DNA from: Chelonoidis abingdonii
Lineage: Eukaryota > Chordata > Testudines > Testudinidae
Length of the DNA stretch: 64,000 bases
Direction: 5' to 3'
Assembly: GCF_003597395.2 (NCBI RefSeq)
Contig: NC_133776.1
Span: 35,500,070 to 35,564,069 of the forward strand
Below, piece by piece: positions 11,940 through 24,961 of this stretch (position 1 is the stretch's first letter; each line of letters begins with the position of its first letter). The notes below the pieces were generated by a model. The model saw only the letters and a list, made by a program, of their open reading frames with translations. It was not told the DNA's origin and made no database searches. Made by a program: the position numbers and the translations under genes.

Positions 11940-12885
11940 GGCTGTCTCTACACTGGCAGAGCATTTTCGCCCAGAGTTTGGTTGCTGATAAAAAAAAAAA
12001 AAAAAAAGCACTTAAAGAAAATCTCTGGTGTGTGTTCACATTGTCTTCCACTGGCAGCATAGTATGTTCACACCAGCGGTACTTGCATCAGCAATGAAGG
12101 CAGTGTACTGGGAGTAGCTATCCCGCATTGCAGCTCTCCCCCTTTTGCCGCTAGGTCTTGTGGGAAGGTGAAGGGGCATTATGGGTCAGGGCTCAATGCG
12201 CCATGCACTGCTTTCTGTCCCAGCATTCCACGTGCTTCCATCTTCAGTTCATGGCATTTTTCCAACGTCCCTTGTTTTCTGCTTGCCCCACCACACAAAT
12301 GGATCCCACACACATCACAAATAGCAGTGGAGTTATTCTTAACATTACCAAGGCAATGGCAGTCACAGTTGCTGGACACTGTGTCTGACATAGAAAGCAG
12401 CAACTTTAGATTGCTTTTGGCATTCACTGAGGAGCTGAACACAGTGGAATATCACTTTTGGGCTCGGAAAACTAGGACAGAGTGGTTGGATCATATCATT
12501 ATGCAGGTCTGGGATGACGAGCAGCAGCTGCAGAACTTTCAGATGTGGAACGTTCCTTGAACTGTGTGCTGAACTTGCCCCAGCCCTGCGGTGCAAGGAC
12601 ACCCAAATGAGAGCTTCCCTCTTGGTGAAGAAGTGTGCGGAAATTGCAGTGTGGAAGCTGGCAATTCCAGACTGCTACCAGTCAGTCGCGAATCAGTTTG
12701 GAGTAGGGAAGTTGACTATTGGGGCTATGTTAATGCAAACACGCAAGGCCATTAAATCGTATCCTACAGCGAAAGATCATGACTCTTGACAAAATGCATG
12801 AAATTGTTGATGGCTTTGCAGCAATGGGATTCCCTAACTGTGGAGGGGCGATGGAATATGCTTGCCAACAACTACCAGACACAAC
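11940..12885 (+). pseudogene. Truncated PIF/Harbinger transposase copy
   Basis: A Harbinger terminal repeat (GGCTGTCTCTACACTGG, preceded by TTA) is followed by a broken transposase. Frames give WARKTRTEWLDHI, then VWDDEQQLQNFQ, then after a frameshift ELCAELAPALR and AVWKLAIPDCYQSV. The last block is the helix-turn-helix region ahead of the DDE domain. The copy stops being recognisable where the first catalytic Asp should follow (near 12850), so the DDE triad and right terminal repeat are gone. Diverged from the copy at 42245. Not functional. Confidence 0.8.
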
Positions 12886-14506
12886 TTGAGTGACTTAAAT
12901 TTTTATAATGTGCCAGTGAAAATGCACCCAACTGTTTCACATCTAAGTCACAAGTTAAGATGGATTACTCGTGGATTTGGCCTTTTCAAAGAGCTGAACA
13001 AGGCTATCAAATCACTAGACATTGTTACAGGTCAGGCATTTCTTTTAAAAACAATATATTTTTGATTGACAAATTGAAAAGAATCATTGTTCAGCCACAA
13101 AGGACAATAAGAGAAAGTGCCAAAAAGACAGATTTAAATATCGACTTGTCCTGGTTTCCAGTAAACAGGTAGAACTGGCAAAGTTTTTTGGAATGGAGTG
13201 TTTAAAATTAGATGTCTAAAACCTTTGACATCCAACCTCTAATCAATTTTGTTAAAGAGCCCTGTATAGCAACAGCACTGACACAAGAAACTGTTCAACA
13301 ATTTCTCCTACAACATGAAAATATTTCTTCTTAAACTATGCTACTTTGTGCAGCAAATTAGGCCAATAAGTAAGCTTTTCAATGAGGTACTCCCATTTGC
13401 TCCAGAAATCAGACAGATTCTGGACTACTTTATATCTCAAGAGGACAACAGAAAACAAAATGCTTATTTAACAAATTAAGTATATTTTAATTGTACAATT
13501 TTTTTTGTTTTTTTTAATAAAAACATTAAAGCACTATCCAACAGATGTTCTGTAATCAACATTTATACTTCAGCTAAGTTTACTTAACTTTGACTAAAAA
13601 AGACATTTACTGTTGTTGATCCTTCACTGCTAAGGACAAGCTACTGTGTCTCTAAGACAACCTGAAACTAATTTACCCAGTTAGGCCCTCTGGTTTCTGG
13701 AGGAGCTTTAAGTCAAAGAAGCACTTTGAACAGGGAACAATAAAATCAGTACAGTGATCACTGTATTTGTTTTGACATTAAATTCCAACTGCTTATGTTG
13801 TCTCATTCAATTTTCAATGTACTGAAGATTTTTGTATTGATACCAATATGAAAGCAATTAAATCAGGCAGTGGGGTTTGATGGTTTTGACACCTTAAAAG
13901 GGAGTTTAATATTATGGGAGAAACATATTAGCTGTATATTTCCGATATATAGTTGTCATTATATAGTAAAAGAGCACCTATCTGCACCTTTTAGCCACTG
14001 TTGCGAACTTTGGAAAACACTCAAAGTGTGAGCAGAATATAGACCAATGAAAAGTTTTCTTGGCAATCTTAGTATTTTAAATGAAACTCAGATTCTAGAA
14101 CATAATGCTGTGAACAAGAGGGTGGTATCTGTAGCAAATTCCATGATCACGGTTTTACATTGTGATCAGAACATTCAGGGCCCCAGCTACACCCCCTGCA
14201 CCAACACAAAGCTACAACATATTCAAGCCCTGACCTGAAGATTTGTGAAACTGCAAGACTATTCTGATTTAATATTTGATTTTAAGCAGTTAAGAGCCAA
14301 TTTCATAATTAGACTAATAACTTCAGATTTTGTTCAAGTCTGTCCAGAAATGATTGCTAGTCAAACTCTTCAGCAAGTGCTCTGTATCACTACTAAAAAA
14401 AGCTTTTTAAAAGCTTTTCCTACTTCCATTCTTAAAGCTGAACCTGATTGTCATTAAAGAACAACCTATTTCATGTTTATATTTTGTTATAAAGGATGAT
14501 CATTTT

Positions 14507-15838
14507 TAGGGCTGTCAATCAGTTAACTCATGCAATTAACTCAAAAAATTAATCATGATTAATCACAGGTTTAATTGCACTGATAAACAATAGAATACCA
14601 ACTGAAATTTATTATAAATATGCTTGGATGTTTTTCTACATCAAATATGTTGATTTCAATTACAACTCAGAATACAAAAAGTGTATAGTGCTCACTTTAT
14701 ACTATTTATTACAAATATTTGCACTGTAAAGTGAAACTGAATAGTATTTTTCAGTTCGTCTCATACCGTAGTACAATCTCTTCATCATGAAAGTGCAACT
14801 TACAAATGTATTTTTTTTTTTTTAAAACATAACTGCACTCAGAACAAAACAATGTAAAATTTTAGAGCCTACAAGCTTCATGCATACCTACATGCTTCCA
14901 TGCTGATGACTTGTTAAAAAAAATGTGTTCACTAAATTTGTGACTGAACTCCTTGGGGGAGAATTGTACGTCCCCTGCTCTGTCTTACCCGCATTCTGCC
15001 ATATATTTCATATTGCAGCAGCCACAGATGACCCAGCACATGTTGTTCATTTTAAAGACACTTTCTGCAGATTTAACAAAACGCAAGGGAGGTACCAATG
15101 TGAGATTTCTAAATACAGCTACAGCACATCCCAAGGTTTAAGAATCTGAAGTACCTTCCAAAATCTGAGAGGGATAAGAGGTGGAACATGCTGTCAGAAG
15201 TCTTAAAAGAGAAAGATTACAGTGCAGAAACTATAGAACCTGAACCACCAAAAATGAAAGTCAACCTCCTGCTGGTGGCATCTGACTGATGATGATGAAA
15301 ATGAACATGTGTCAGTCCGCACTGCTTTGGATCATTATCAAGCAGAACCAGTCATCAGCATGGAAGCATGTCTTCTGGAATGGTGGCCAAAGCATAAAGG
15401 GGCACACGAATGTTTAGCATATCTGGCACATAAATACCTTGCAACAATGGCTACAAAAGTGCCAGGTGGCATTGTAAATAAGAAGCAGACAACATTATCT
15501 CCCGTAAATATAAATAAACTTGTTTGTTTTGTTTGAGTGCAGTTATGCAACCAAAAACCCCTACATTTGTAAACTGCACTTTCACATTAAAGAGATTACA
15601 GTACTTGTATGAGGTGAACTGAAAAATACTATTTTTTCATCCTTTTTAGAATGCAACTGTTTGTAATAAATGTAAAGTGAGCACTGCACACTTTGCATTC
15701 TGTGCTGTAATTGAAATCAATATATTTGAAAATGCAGAAAAAAATCCAAAAATATAATAGAATATCAATTGACATTTAACAGTGAGATTAATCAGTTTTT
15801 TTAATCTTGCGATTAATTAATTTTGTTTGACAGCCCTA
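14507..15838 (+). mobile_element. hAT transposon, internally deleted, with perfect 8-bp target duplication
   Basis: Terminal repeats are TAGGGCTGTCAATC on the left and GACAGCCCTA on the right, flanked by identical 8-bp duplications ATCATTTT (14499-14506 and 15839-15846), the hAT hallmark. The middle keeps only the C-terminal end of a BED/hAT-type transposase: a frame at about 15289-15460 reads DALD-like acidic residues, then LLEWWPKHK and AHKYLATMATKVP, the remains of the hAT dimerisation domain (W-W-K and LA-KYL-ATS-P pattern). Frameshifts and stops break it, and the BED finger and catalytic part are missing. A related 3' fragment lies at 49885-50025. Confidence 0.9.
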
Positions 15839-15899
15839 ATCATTTTAAGTGACTTGCTTGTCAACATTCTCTTGAAGCATAAGTAAGTAGCCTCTAATC

Positions 15900-16565
15900 C
15901 AGTGGTCTCCAACCTTTTTTTAAAAACAAAAAAACACACACATGCACGAGACTGCTGAGGGTGTAGCATGGGGTGCTGGCTCTAGACTTGGGTCAAGGGG
16001 TTCAAAGTGAGAAAGGGGGATGGCTCCGGGCTGAGCCTGGGGCAGAAGAGTGGGCTGCAGAAGGGGGCTCTGGGCTGAGCTTGGGGCAGGGGGATGGGGT
16101 GCTGGCTCTGGAAGGAGGGGGTCAGGCCTGGTGCAAGGGGTTCAGGGTGCAGAAGGGGGCTGGGAGGGGTCTCAGGGTGCGGGCTTCTGCCAGGTGGCTT
16201 CCTGTTGGCGGCGCAGCAAGGCTAAGGCAGGCTTCCTGCCTGCTCCTGCCCCACGCCACTCCTGGAAGGAGTCAATGCACCCCTGTGCCCCCCTCCCAGG
16301 GGGGCGGGGGTGGCTCCATATGCTGTCCCTATGCAGGCACCGCCCCCAGAGTTCCCACTGGCCACAGTTCGCGGTTTCTGGCCAACAGAAGCTGCAGCAG
16401 CGCCTGCAGGAAGGAGCAGAGTACAACAACCCCTGACTCTCCCCTGGGGCCACAGGTTGCTTCCAGGAGCGGCGTGGGGTCGGGGCAGGCAAGGAGGCTG
16501 CCTTAGCGGCAGTCCTGCTGTACCACCAGCTGGAGACTGCGATCAATTGGCAGAGTCTTCAGGAT
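15900..16565. mobile_element. GC-rich hAT-like element, degraded
   Basis: Begins CCAGTGGTCTCCAACC, a hAT-type end, just after the previous element. The GC-rich body has the passage around 16330-16380 (ACCGCCCCCAGAGTTCC then a 'ggccacag' stretch) that recurs in 30340-30665. The right end is diverged and not clearly bounded. The open frames are GC artefacts. Confidence 0.5.
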
Positions 16566-16626
16566 CGATCAGACAATTGCATTCAACCAGTTCATGACCT
16601 CTGCTCTAATCCGTAATGTTGTAATA

Positions 16627-16813
16627 CACCTCTACCCCAACATAACGCAACCCAATATAACACAAATTTGAATATAATGCAGTAAAGCAATGCTCCGGGG
16701 GGTGGGGGCTGTGCATTCCGGGGATCAAAGCAAATTCAATGTAACGCGGTTTCACCTATAATGCGGTAAGATTTTTTGGCTCCCGAGGACAGCATTATAT
16801 CAGGATAGAGGTG
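16627..16813. mobile_element. Tc1/mariner-type MITE with TA duplications
   Basis: CACCTCTACCCC on the left and GGATAGAGGTG on the right are imperfect inverted repeats, each flanked by TA (16625-16626 and 16814-16815), as expected for Tc1/mariner/pogo elements. The 187-bp body repeats 'ataacgcgg'-like units. Non-coding. Confidence 0.8.
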
Positions 16814-17430
16814 TACTTCCACTGTGGGCTCCGATAAGTTCTCTGCCCCCTTTCCTTCTGCTACCCTTCCTCCCCTCAAGGGCTTCAGGAACTAATTTTA
16901 CTGACCTGCTTTCACTGATTTTTTGTAATGTGAACTAGAGATATAAGAGCATGCAACAGATTTATGCTGCTTAAGATTCTTTTTCTTCAGACACTCGCGA
17001 TGCCTTCAGTCTCCATGGATGGAACTTATTGGGCATGAAAATAAGAGTGCATACTGAATCTCTCAGAAACACACAGCAGAAGGTAACAGGAGCTGCAGCG
17101 TAACAGACTGACATACTTCAAGTACCTGACTAGACTTTCTCAAAGCCAACGGAGCAGAAATGGACACCTAAAAAGAAGGGTAAAAGGTGCTAGCTGTATG
17201 AACTCAGGTCTCTCCTGGTTAGTGAATAGTGCATTAAATTGATCAAAATCACACTGTTTTCCCCATGGTAACTGAAAGAAGTTCTCTTTTTAAAAAATGT
17301 CCATTCAGAAGATTGAATTCTTCAGTCTGCAGCACTCATATGTTCTCTAAAAAAATTCTTAAAATCAAACATTGGAACACATTAAGTCATTCACCAAACA
17401 TGAGGTATCCTACAATAAATAAGCACTTAC

Positions 17431-17524
17431 TTCATTTCCATGTTTCTGCAGAAATTCTATTTCCTGTTGCGTGAATGTGGTCATGGAGATAGATTTAACC
17501 CTGTGGGGTGGGTTTAAACCTCGC
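17431..17524 (-). CDS. AGFG1: AGFG1 coding exon 2 (arginine finger)
   Basis: Second coding exon, 94 bp. The acceptor is a pyrimidine-rich tract ending in AG at 17526-17525 and the donor is GTAAGT at 17430-17425. The first G completes Leu56 from exon 1; 31 codons follow, starting RGLNPPHRVKSISMTTFT and ending in HGNE. The Arg directly after the split Leu is the fifth residue beyond the last zinc Cys (C-x4-R), the position of the catalytic arginine finger of ArfGAPs. The wording QQEIEFLQKHGNE separates AGFG1 from AGFG2, which has different residues here. The exon has no stop and ends in phase 0, matching exon 3. It looks identical to the mammalian protein as I remember it. Confidence 0.96.
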
Positions 17525-19762
17525 CTAAAGAAGTAAAACAAATGTTTGTCAGTATTCTGAAAAATCAAAATGTAATACCACTTCTATATTTCCAATAAGC
17601 TACAAAAAAATTTAAAGTAAAACATGGTTTTAAGAGCTGGCCTTGGGAAGATATGCAGTGAAACTACAACCAACCAATCTAATGAACCATGAATGGTACT
17701 GTGTATTAAATATTAAACTGATAAGAGCAGATATAACAAATATTTTTACCTCAAAGATCCCAGACACACAGACAAGGTTTTCATCTGGAGGCCAAAAGGC
17801 CAAAAAACATCAAGACACTTGATCATGGCCTTGGATAGGCCAAGCGACTTACACTTGATCTTACTACATACAAACTACACTAAAGGAATGTTGAGCCTGC
17901 AAAGTTAATACCCAAAAGTTTGCTTGTACAGCCCTAATTTTGCCTCTTTGTTGATTATGATAGGTTGTTTTGAGTTTGTTTTTTTTTACACAACTTTTTT
18001 CTTACAGTCCAAGTCTCCCTCCTTCAGCTTCATCCAATCTCAGTGAGTTGTCCCCACCCTCTTTCCCCTCCAGCCTGGCTTCTTCTCCCAGTCCTTGCCC
18101 AGACAGTCTCAGTTCTCCCCCCTCCTTGACAGATTTTGCTCTTTTGTCAGATCTTTGACCTCTCCACAGCCCTACCACTAGTCCTCAGTCCCAGTCATTT
18201 TGCCTAGTTAATTTCAGTTTCTATCCCCATCTGACAGTCTCTCCGCCCACCCAGCCATTGCTCTGATTTAGTCCACCCTCCATCCCTATGTCTGGTCTTA
18301 TCCCCTCTGCATTCAAATCCAGGCAGCTTCTTCCTTCACACTGCCTATGCACCAGTGGGGGAAATATCAGATCACAAGAGAGGCACCCTACTTTCAAATC
18401 CAGTGCTCGGATGAAGATCCAGCACAGCTACAATGGAAAGTCTCATTGAGCCCCAAACTAAAACATACTCAGTGCCAACAGAATCTTCTGAGAATTTAGC
18501 TGCTAAAATTAATCTACATTGAGCACGTGTAAACCACAATTTTTCAAAGGCTTATAATTTGGCCAAATTTGAGCAGATTTTCAATAAAACAGCAAACGGC
18601 ACATTCCTGACAAAGGCTACACCCCTCTCCCACCAATTTTCAAGTCCCTGCACGAGGCATGGGTGCACTAGAGCTGCTGAAAGATACCATCACCAGAAAT
18701 TTTTAACATAAAGTTACACTTTCCCCCTAACTTTGTTCTCCAAAATGGCTGAAATTTCAGAAAGGAGATCAGCCTTAGACAGTCACCAGACATGGAAAAT
18801 TCCAGCCCAAACAGTTAAAATGCTGCCATAGTTACAAAAAATTGAAACCAGGATCTTATAATGGGAAGTGTCAGGCAACCTTAACAACAGACGTACTACA
18901 AACCCTACCAGTAATATTACAGAGATCATGTTTTAAAACAGTTATGGTTTTACAAATAGGGAACAATCATTTCAACTGGAGCCTTCTAATTTAATGTGTA
19001 TACTGGATATGCAAGTGTTAAATTGCCTTTTCCTTTAGCTACATTGCACTCTTGCATACTATGCAATAATTTACGCTAATACAGAGACCGATCTAGAAAT
19101 GATGTTGCACAACAGTTCAATGTGAAGCTCTGAATAAGGTTTGGGTTTCTAGGGTAGCTGATCAACTGAAACAAGATTTTGTCAACATTAGTCTAGTATT
19201 TTTTCACCAGCCCCACTGAGGAAGTGATTCAAAGGTAAGGAGCATAATACTAGCTTCTAAGTACACTTTGAGTGGCTACTCTTAGGAGCTTCTGGCCCCT
19301 TTTGTTCAACTTTATTAACTATGCAACAGTCTTGAAGGACCTGACCCAAGATATGAGATGTCAATCCAGCTTGAGAGAGAAATTCTGTTTTGCCTGAAGG
19401 AGTCATTAGATTTATTTGGGGAGGGGATGCAGGCGGAGAGGTTTTGAGTGGAATGGAAGTTAGGGGTGGAACTCAGGGGTTTTGGTTTTTTATATTATAT
19501 ATTTGTGCTTGTAGTCATTCCCATTTCGGTGATAGATGGGAAAAAAATAAACAGAACATTCAACACATTAGCCAAGATGTAGATATGTCAGTATTATTAG
19601 TTTGGTATAAAAAGGGAGATGCCTGCAAAAAATCCTAAGAATTTACCAATGTGGGGCAATTTCTACTAATACAGGTTAGCTAATAGAGTGCTGTTATTTG
19701 TTTTTGGTATTTAAAACTGGTGTTTAAAAGGAGCCTGTGCCAGGCTTTGTGAACATGTTTTT

Positions 19763-19785
19763 AAAAAAAAAAAAAAAAAAAAAAA
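19763..19785. repeat. Poly(A) tract
   Basis: 23 consecutive A in intron 1. Confidence 0.85.
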
Positions 19786-20393
19786 TCAAGTAACCCTAGT
19801 TAAGTATTAGACGGTAAACTCAATAATAGTTCCCCTTATAAAGAAAAATCTTACTTCCTTTTGACCACACTGGAAAAGATGATTGATAAAAAAAGCAAAC
19901 AATTCAGTGGATGAGAAAAATCAAATATTCTAAAGGAACTCTTTTCCCATTAGACCTCTCTCCTGTAAGGACAAGATTTCACTTACTTGAGCAATTTGGG
20001 GTTGAGATGCCTAATTTATTAAGGAGCCTAACTACAGATTTAGGAGGCATCCACATTTTAAAATGCCTGCTGGTTTTATTTTGCTATAAAACATCAATGT
20101 GAATCTTCCAAAGAGAATAAACAATTTACGGTTTAATTCCATATCCAATTACATCAAACTCAAAATATATCTACAGTGTTAAGGGAGTTTCTCCACTCTG
20201 AGAACTAATCCTAATTGTGTTGAAGTGAAATATTCACAGCTCCCTGGAATGAATATTGCATCCCACATTTTGGCTGCACAGGCCCCAAATTAAGTTCAGA
20301 TGATATTAGGGATTAGAGGATCAATTTTCAACTAGCAATTAAAATGTGTGTTGTCATAAAGTGAATAGCTTCCCCAATATACTAAACCAGCGG

Positions 20394-20590
20394 TTCTCAA
20401 GCTGTGGGTTGTAGCTCAGGTTACAGCCTCCCTGCGTGGGACTGAAGCTCTTGGGCTTTGGTTTTGAGACACACACACACACACACCCCCTTCCTGGGGC
20501 AGTGGGGCTTAGGTGAGCTCAGGCTTGGGTCCCTCCTCCTGGGGTCATGTAGTAATTTTTTTTGTCAGAAGGGGTCACGGCGCAATTAAG
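20394..20590. mobile_element. hAT-type fragment with internal (AC)n
   Basis: Starts CCAGCGGTTCTCAAGC, a hAT end of the GGTTCTCAA type, and includes an (AC)n microsatellite at 20469-20486. Right end truncated or diverged. Confidence 0.55.
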
Positions 20591-21599
20591 TTTGTTTTAG
20601 TACAGGGGTTCTCATTCTCCTCATGTGTTTCATCAAGTTTCAGAAGTATGATATACTCAGTTCTTTCAAGAAAGTGATCTGGCAGTCTTTACAAAACAGT
20701 TGAAGTTATCAGAAAACATGTTAAGTTTTTATTAAAAGGAGGTGAAGGTGGAGGGATGCAGGACATTTTATACCCTACATTAGCCCCCGTTACAGGTCTC
20801 TAGTTTCACAAAACACACCTACACATACCGCATTCACCTTACTTTCTAGCTGGAAATAATTCAAGTTGGTATCTGGGAAAGCAGAGGGGATAAATATTGC
20901 TCTATCTTTTTACACTATTTGCTGAGATGACCAATCTGAGGGAATGCAATTGTACACTCAAGCCATTCAAAAACGTTTGAGGTCCAGCTGACATGGGCAA
21001 GAACAAAAAGTGGGCTTGCATGTCTGGACACACATTACAACAGGAAAAAGGGAAAAATGTGTTCAAGTGTACACATTTAGCTATAGACCTGCAGAGAGTT
21101 TGAGTCACTACAGCTCTATTCATGTGCAAATACCATATTATACACAGCAAACTCATCTACTTCTGTGATTACTCTAGCATTTCTGCCCTTCGTTTTGGTT
21201 ACCATTGCTACAAGAATCTCCTGCAGTCCATGAAAACCAAGACTGGTCCAAAGATAACTGGTCAATAATTAGTCAAAATATTGTCAAAAACAGACAAATA
21301 TTTTAAGCACAAATTAGAACAGTAACAAAAAAAGAGTAAGAGTTGGTGGTCTCCAATAGGCCAAGCCTTAGACACTTTTGTTTTTGTAATTAAGCAAATT
21401 ACTGAACTGTGTCATTTTAACTAGAACAATGAAATGAAGTTTAGAAAATCAAAGAATAATTATTTTTACAGGTTAGCATTTAAACGTGAATGGACTTCAA
21501 GACTGAACAGTTACAAAAGAAAAATTAAACACAGCAACTATGCAAGAAAACAAATCATTTTAAAATGCACTTATGCTATGTAAGAGGCCAACTCTACAA

Positions 21600-23490
21600 G
21601 CATCTTGCTTTTTGCTTTTCTTCTTTACCAGCTTCAGTTGCTTCATCTACATCTGTGTTGTCATCAAATTCATCAGCATTCCCTTCTTCCTTCTCATCTG
21701 GTAATTACTGAGTCATCTTTTCAGATGCCATTTTCTCCTGTAATCTTAAATTGTGATTCACAGTCACCAGCTTCCCAGCAGTAAAGGTCTTCAGTCTATT
21801 TCTGGTTTTTGAATGGACAATTCCCCAAACTGACCAAATTTCATTCTACACATGCAGCAGCACACAGATGTGTAAAAAAAATTTCTGAAATCATAGCCAG
21901 AGTGCAAGGAGGACATCCATTTCCATCACAATGAAGGAGCAAGGTGTTTTGATTTAATTGTTGGGACTGCACTCCACATTGCTTTGCAACTGAACGGGCC
22001 ACTTCTTGCTTTATAAATTTGCTACCTCCATCAGAACTGTTTGTTCATTCATTTGGATATCCTTTAAACATTTTAAACAGCTATTAAGAGGTCACAAGCT
22101 GAATTACATTAGTCTTCAGAAAGGGCTTGCCCTAGAAGCATGGATCAAGAGGGTAGGCAGCATTATGTGCAGGAATGATTACTTGATTTTTCAATGATAT
22201 TACTTTGTCTATAATCTTTTTCCTCTTAGATTTTGTAAATGGACTGTTGTTCTTTTCACAGTGCACTACACAAATATGTTTCTTAATATTCAGGAACCTG
22301 TTCTTGGCTTCAGACAATATAGAACTATCATTTTCCATATTCTGAAAGGACTGAACTACAGTTCAAGCAATGAGATGAAGGGTGATATGACCCCACCACT
22401 TCTTCAACAGAGGGCTGAGTGAAGAGTCTTCTTGCATATCTGAAGTTCTTTAAGACATTTAAGAAGATAGCCTTGTTGTGCTTGATGGGTTACTCAAGAT
22501 GGGTAAAACTGAATGTGTTACTAAACTTAAACAAGTACCATTTCTCAGTGTTTCTGAAAAATTTCACAATGCTTTTCACTTTTGTCATGTCATAGAGAGC
22601 TGTTAGATCTTCAACATCACCAATGAAAAGCCACATTGTAAGGACAGCACATCCATCATACAGGTTTGGACACTCATTTATCAACAAAGTCCAAGCAGCT
22701 TTCATATTAGCCATTTTGTCAGTCAACTGAAATAACCTGGGAACCAATTCATTGATTATATTTTTCAACTGGTCACCAATTCATTGGGCTATGTGCTAAT
22801 CCTCAGTTGTGCATCAGAATAACTCCACAACTAGTGTTTTACTTAACATGAAGTTTATGGTACCCTCATTGTGAATACTGCTACATCCATCAGATACCAG
22901 AGACAGCTTGAGCAATATGAACATCAATCCTCTCTTTCACATGATCTGCTTTGGCATTCGGAAGAGTTCCTGTAAGCCATTTCCTACTGGGTACTTTATA
23001 AACTGGATGCAATTTATAAAAATTTCTAGCTTAAAAGATTTTTAACTATATGAAGTGCTGGCATAAATACCTCTAGCAAATATATGGTCAAGTTGGTTCT
23101 TCTGGTCAAAGTACAGTCTCTCTGAAAAAAAACTTAATTCCAACTTGATGACTATCAGAAGACTTCCCAGGAGGAAGAGTTTTCAATGCTGAAACTTATT
23201 AGAAGATGAAGGAATAGAACTAATGTCACTTTCATTGTCATCCATATTACTGTCTTCAGCAAAAGACTCTATGCTTTGTGATGATGCTGCCAAAGTTGAA
23301 GCAGGAGAATGCAGAGAAGGAAAAAAATTGCTGCAAATCTCCCTTTCTTACTGTTTGACTGCCATAAATCTTTGCCAGTAGTTGGATACATCACAAGAAT
23401 TCATGTTTCTCCATTCTAGCTATATGTAACATACACAGAACAGAACCTGCACTCAGCTTTAACAGTTTTTCCATGTTCATGTCTAGTAAA
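21600..23490 (-). pseudogene. Decayed hAT-superfamily transposase (BED-finger type)
   Basis: Read right to left on the minus strand, pieces of a hAT transposase appear in the expected order. Near 23410-23480 is a BED-like block (ECRFC) with its later zinc ligands disrupted. Around 22980-23010 reads FYKLHPVYKVPSRKWL. Around 22850-22900 reads LSLVSDGCSSIHNEGTINFML, the first catalytic region (usual D-G-W, here D-G-C). Around 22680-22740 reads TDKMANMKAAWTLL, the second region (usual TDNAxNMKAAW), followed by GCAVLTMWLFIGDV (usual GCAAHTLNLL, so the His is lost) and SIVKFFRN. Near 21640-21700 is the acidic C-terminus. Stops and frameshifts occur throughout. It is inside AGFG1 intron 1 in the same orientation. 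Terminal repeats were not found. Confidence 0.8.
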
Positions 23491-24217
23491 AAAAGTTTGC
23501 AAAAAGATCATTTATATGGCTTTCCCCAAATCTACATAATTTATTATGTCTCTGATTAATGTTTCACTACTTCTGGAATGCTCTCTCGATCTCAATTTCA
23601 ATCAGTCAATAGTAATTCAATTCTATTTCTAGTTGCTGCTGTTCCAGAAGATTTCATCTATCAAAATATTTTTTGATATGCTGCCCATCTGCCTGCCCCA
23701 GGACCAAACAGTCAACAGACTGGTTTGCCAACCCTCCTTGGTCATATTTCCTCACCAATACCCAGTCTTAGCTCTTGTCACACAAAAAGTAAGAACCTAC
23801 TTACTTGCATGCCAAATAAAAGTAAGCATTGAGGCACATGCCACAGCACCTTATCTTCCAAGCTTTCGCACTTTTTACATCACTCCCTTGTTTTTCACAA
23901 GGGTTTTCTACAACCCTGCTGTCCTTTAACTGTGATCACATCTGTTTCTGCACAGAGGCACCAGCATGGTCCTAATTAAAGAAGGAAGATTATTCAATGG
24001 GAGTTTAGTTAATGCTAATTTCATTCGCCATAGTTCTATTCACTATAGCAGTGTTGGTCATGTGTAAAAAGTAATCTACACCATCAGAAGCAGCATATAT
24101 TACAAATTATACATAAGGTCAGAACTCAGAATAAACAGTTCCATTTTTATATAATGGTAGCTAAAGATTCCATGGTACTTTAAAGAGCACTATTGTACCT
24201 AGTACTCCCTTCAGTAA

Positions 24218-24463
24218 GGCTATGCCTATACTACAGCACATCTGGGGAAGACTCTTTAAGCCAACGGTAGACAGCTCTCCCATCATCTTAACTCCTGCCT
24301 CTGCAAGAGGTGGTAGCTATGTCAGCAAGAGAAGCTGTTCCTGACATAGCGCTATCCACACCGGCACTTAAGTCAGTATAATTCACGTCACTCAGGGGTG
24401 TGGATTATTCACACCTCTGAGAAAAACAAGTTATACAAAGTAATATGTAGTGTAGACATAGCC
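24218..24463. mobile_element. Harbinger-like MITE with TAA target duplication
   Basis: GGCTATGCCTATACTACAG on the left and TGTAGTGTAGACATAGCC on the right are inverted repeats flanked by TAA (24215-24217 and 24464-24466), a 3-bp duplication of Harbinger type. Internal palindromes around 'ctatgtcagcaa'. Non-coding. Confidence 0.8.
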
Positions 24464-24961
24464 TAAGATAGTTTTTGGAAACTACTGATTGGGTGTATAT
24501 TTAAGTCATATCCTGAGATTCTTTGCCAGTGTATATAACTCCGTTTGGAAAAGACTGATAGACATCTCATATAAAAAGTGCTAAATAAAAGCACATTCTA
24601 TATTAAACATGGAATTATACAAAGTGTTAAATGGATGATTTAAACAAATATAAAACAAGTTTTAAACTGAGAATGCATCTTAGAATTAAAGTTAATAAAA
24701 AACCATGTTAAATACAAAGCAGCATTTAAACACTCACTACTGGCATTACCCTCATTTATAAATGCATCCAGTTACCAGATTTCAATGCTGTTTCCACCTG
24801 ATCATAATATTTTTGCATATCTTTAGGGCCTCTCTCCTCCATCTGAGCTAGTGATTTTTAAAAGGAGCACTCCCAATCACAGCACCATTGAAAGGAAATT
24901 TTACACACAGAACTGCAACTAAATAAAACTGTTGCAAATGCTGACGACAGTAGTCCATAAT

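Larger units (their letters stand above)
747..17430 (-). other. AGFG1: AGFG1 intron 2 (16.7 kb)
   Basis: Bounded by the exon 2 donor and exon 3 acceptor. Apart from the mobile elements listed separately, these stretches hold only AT-rich sequence with no gene or motif I recognise: 747-2650, 4571-5405, 6351-6876, 6991-7348, 10074-11936, 12886-14498 and 16816-17430. The short open frames in them have no splice sites, conserved motifs or codon bias and look like chance. Confidence 0.85.

Noticed and set aside
15973..16597. Frames of 177 and 128 residues, Gly- and Ala-rich
   Set aside because: GC-rich repeat block; low-complexity translation, no splice sites or homology.
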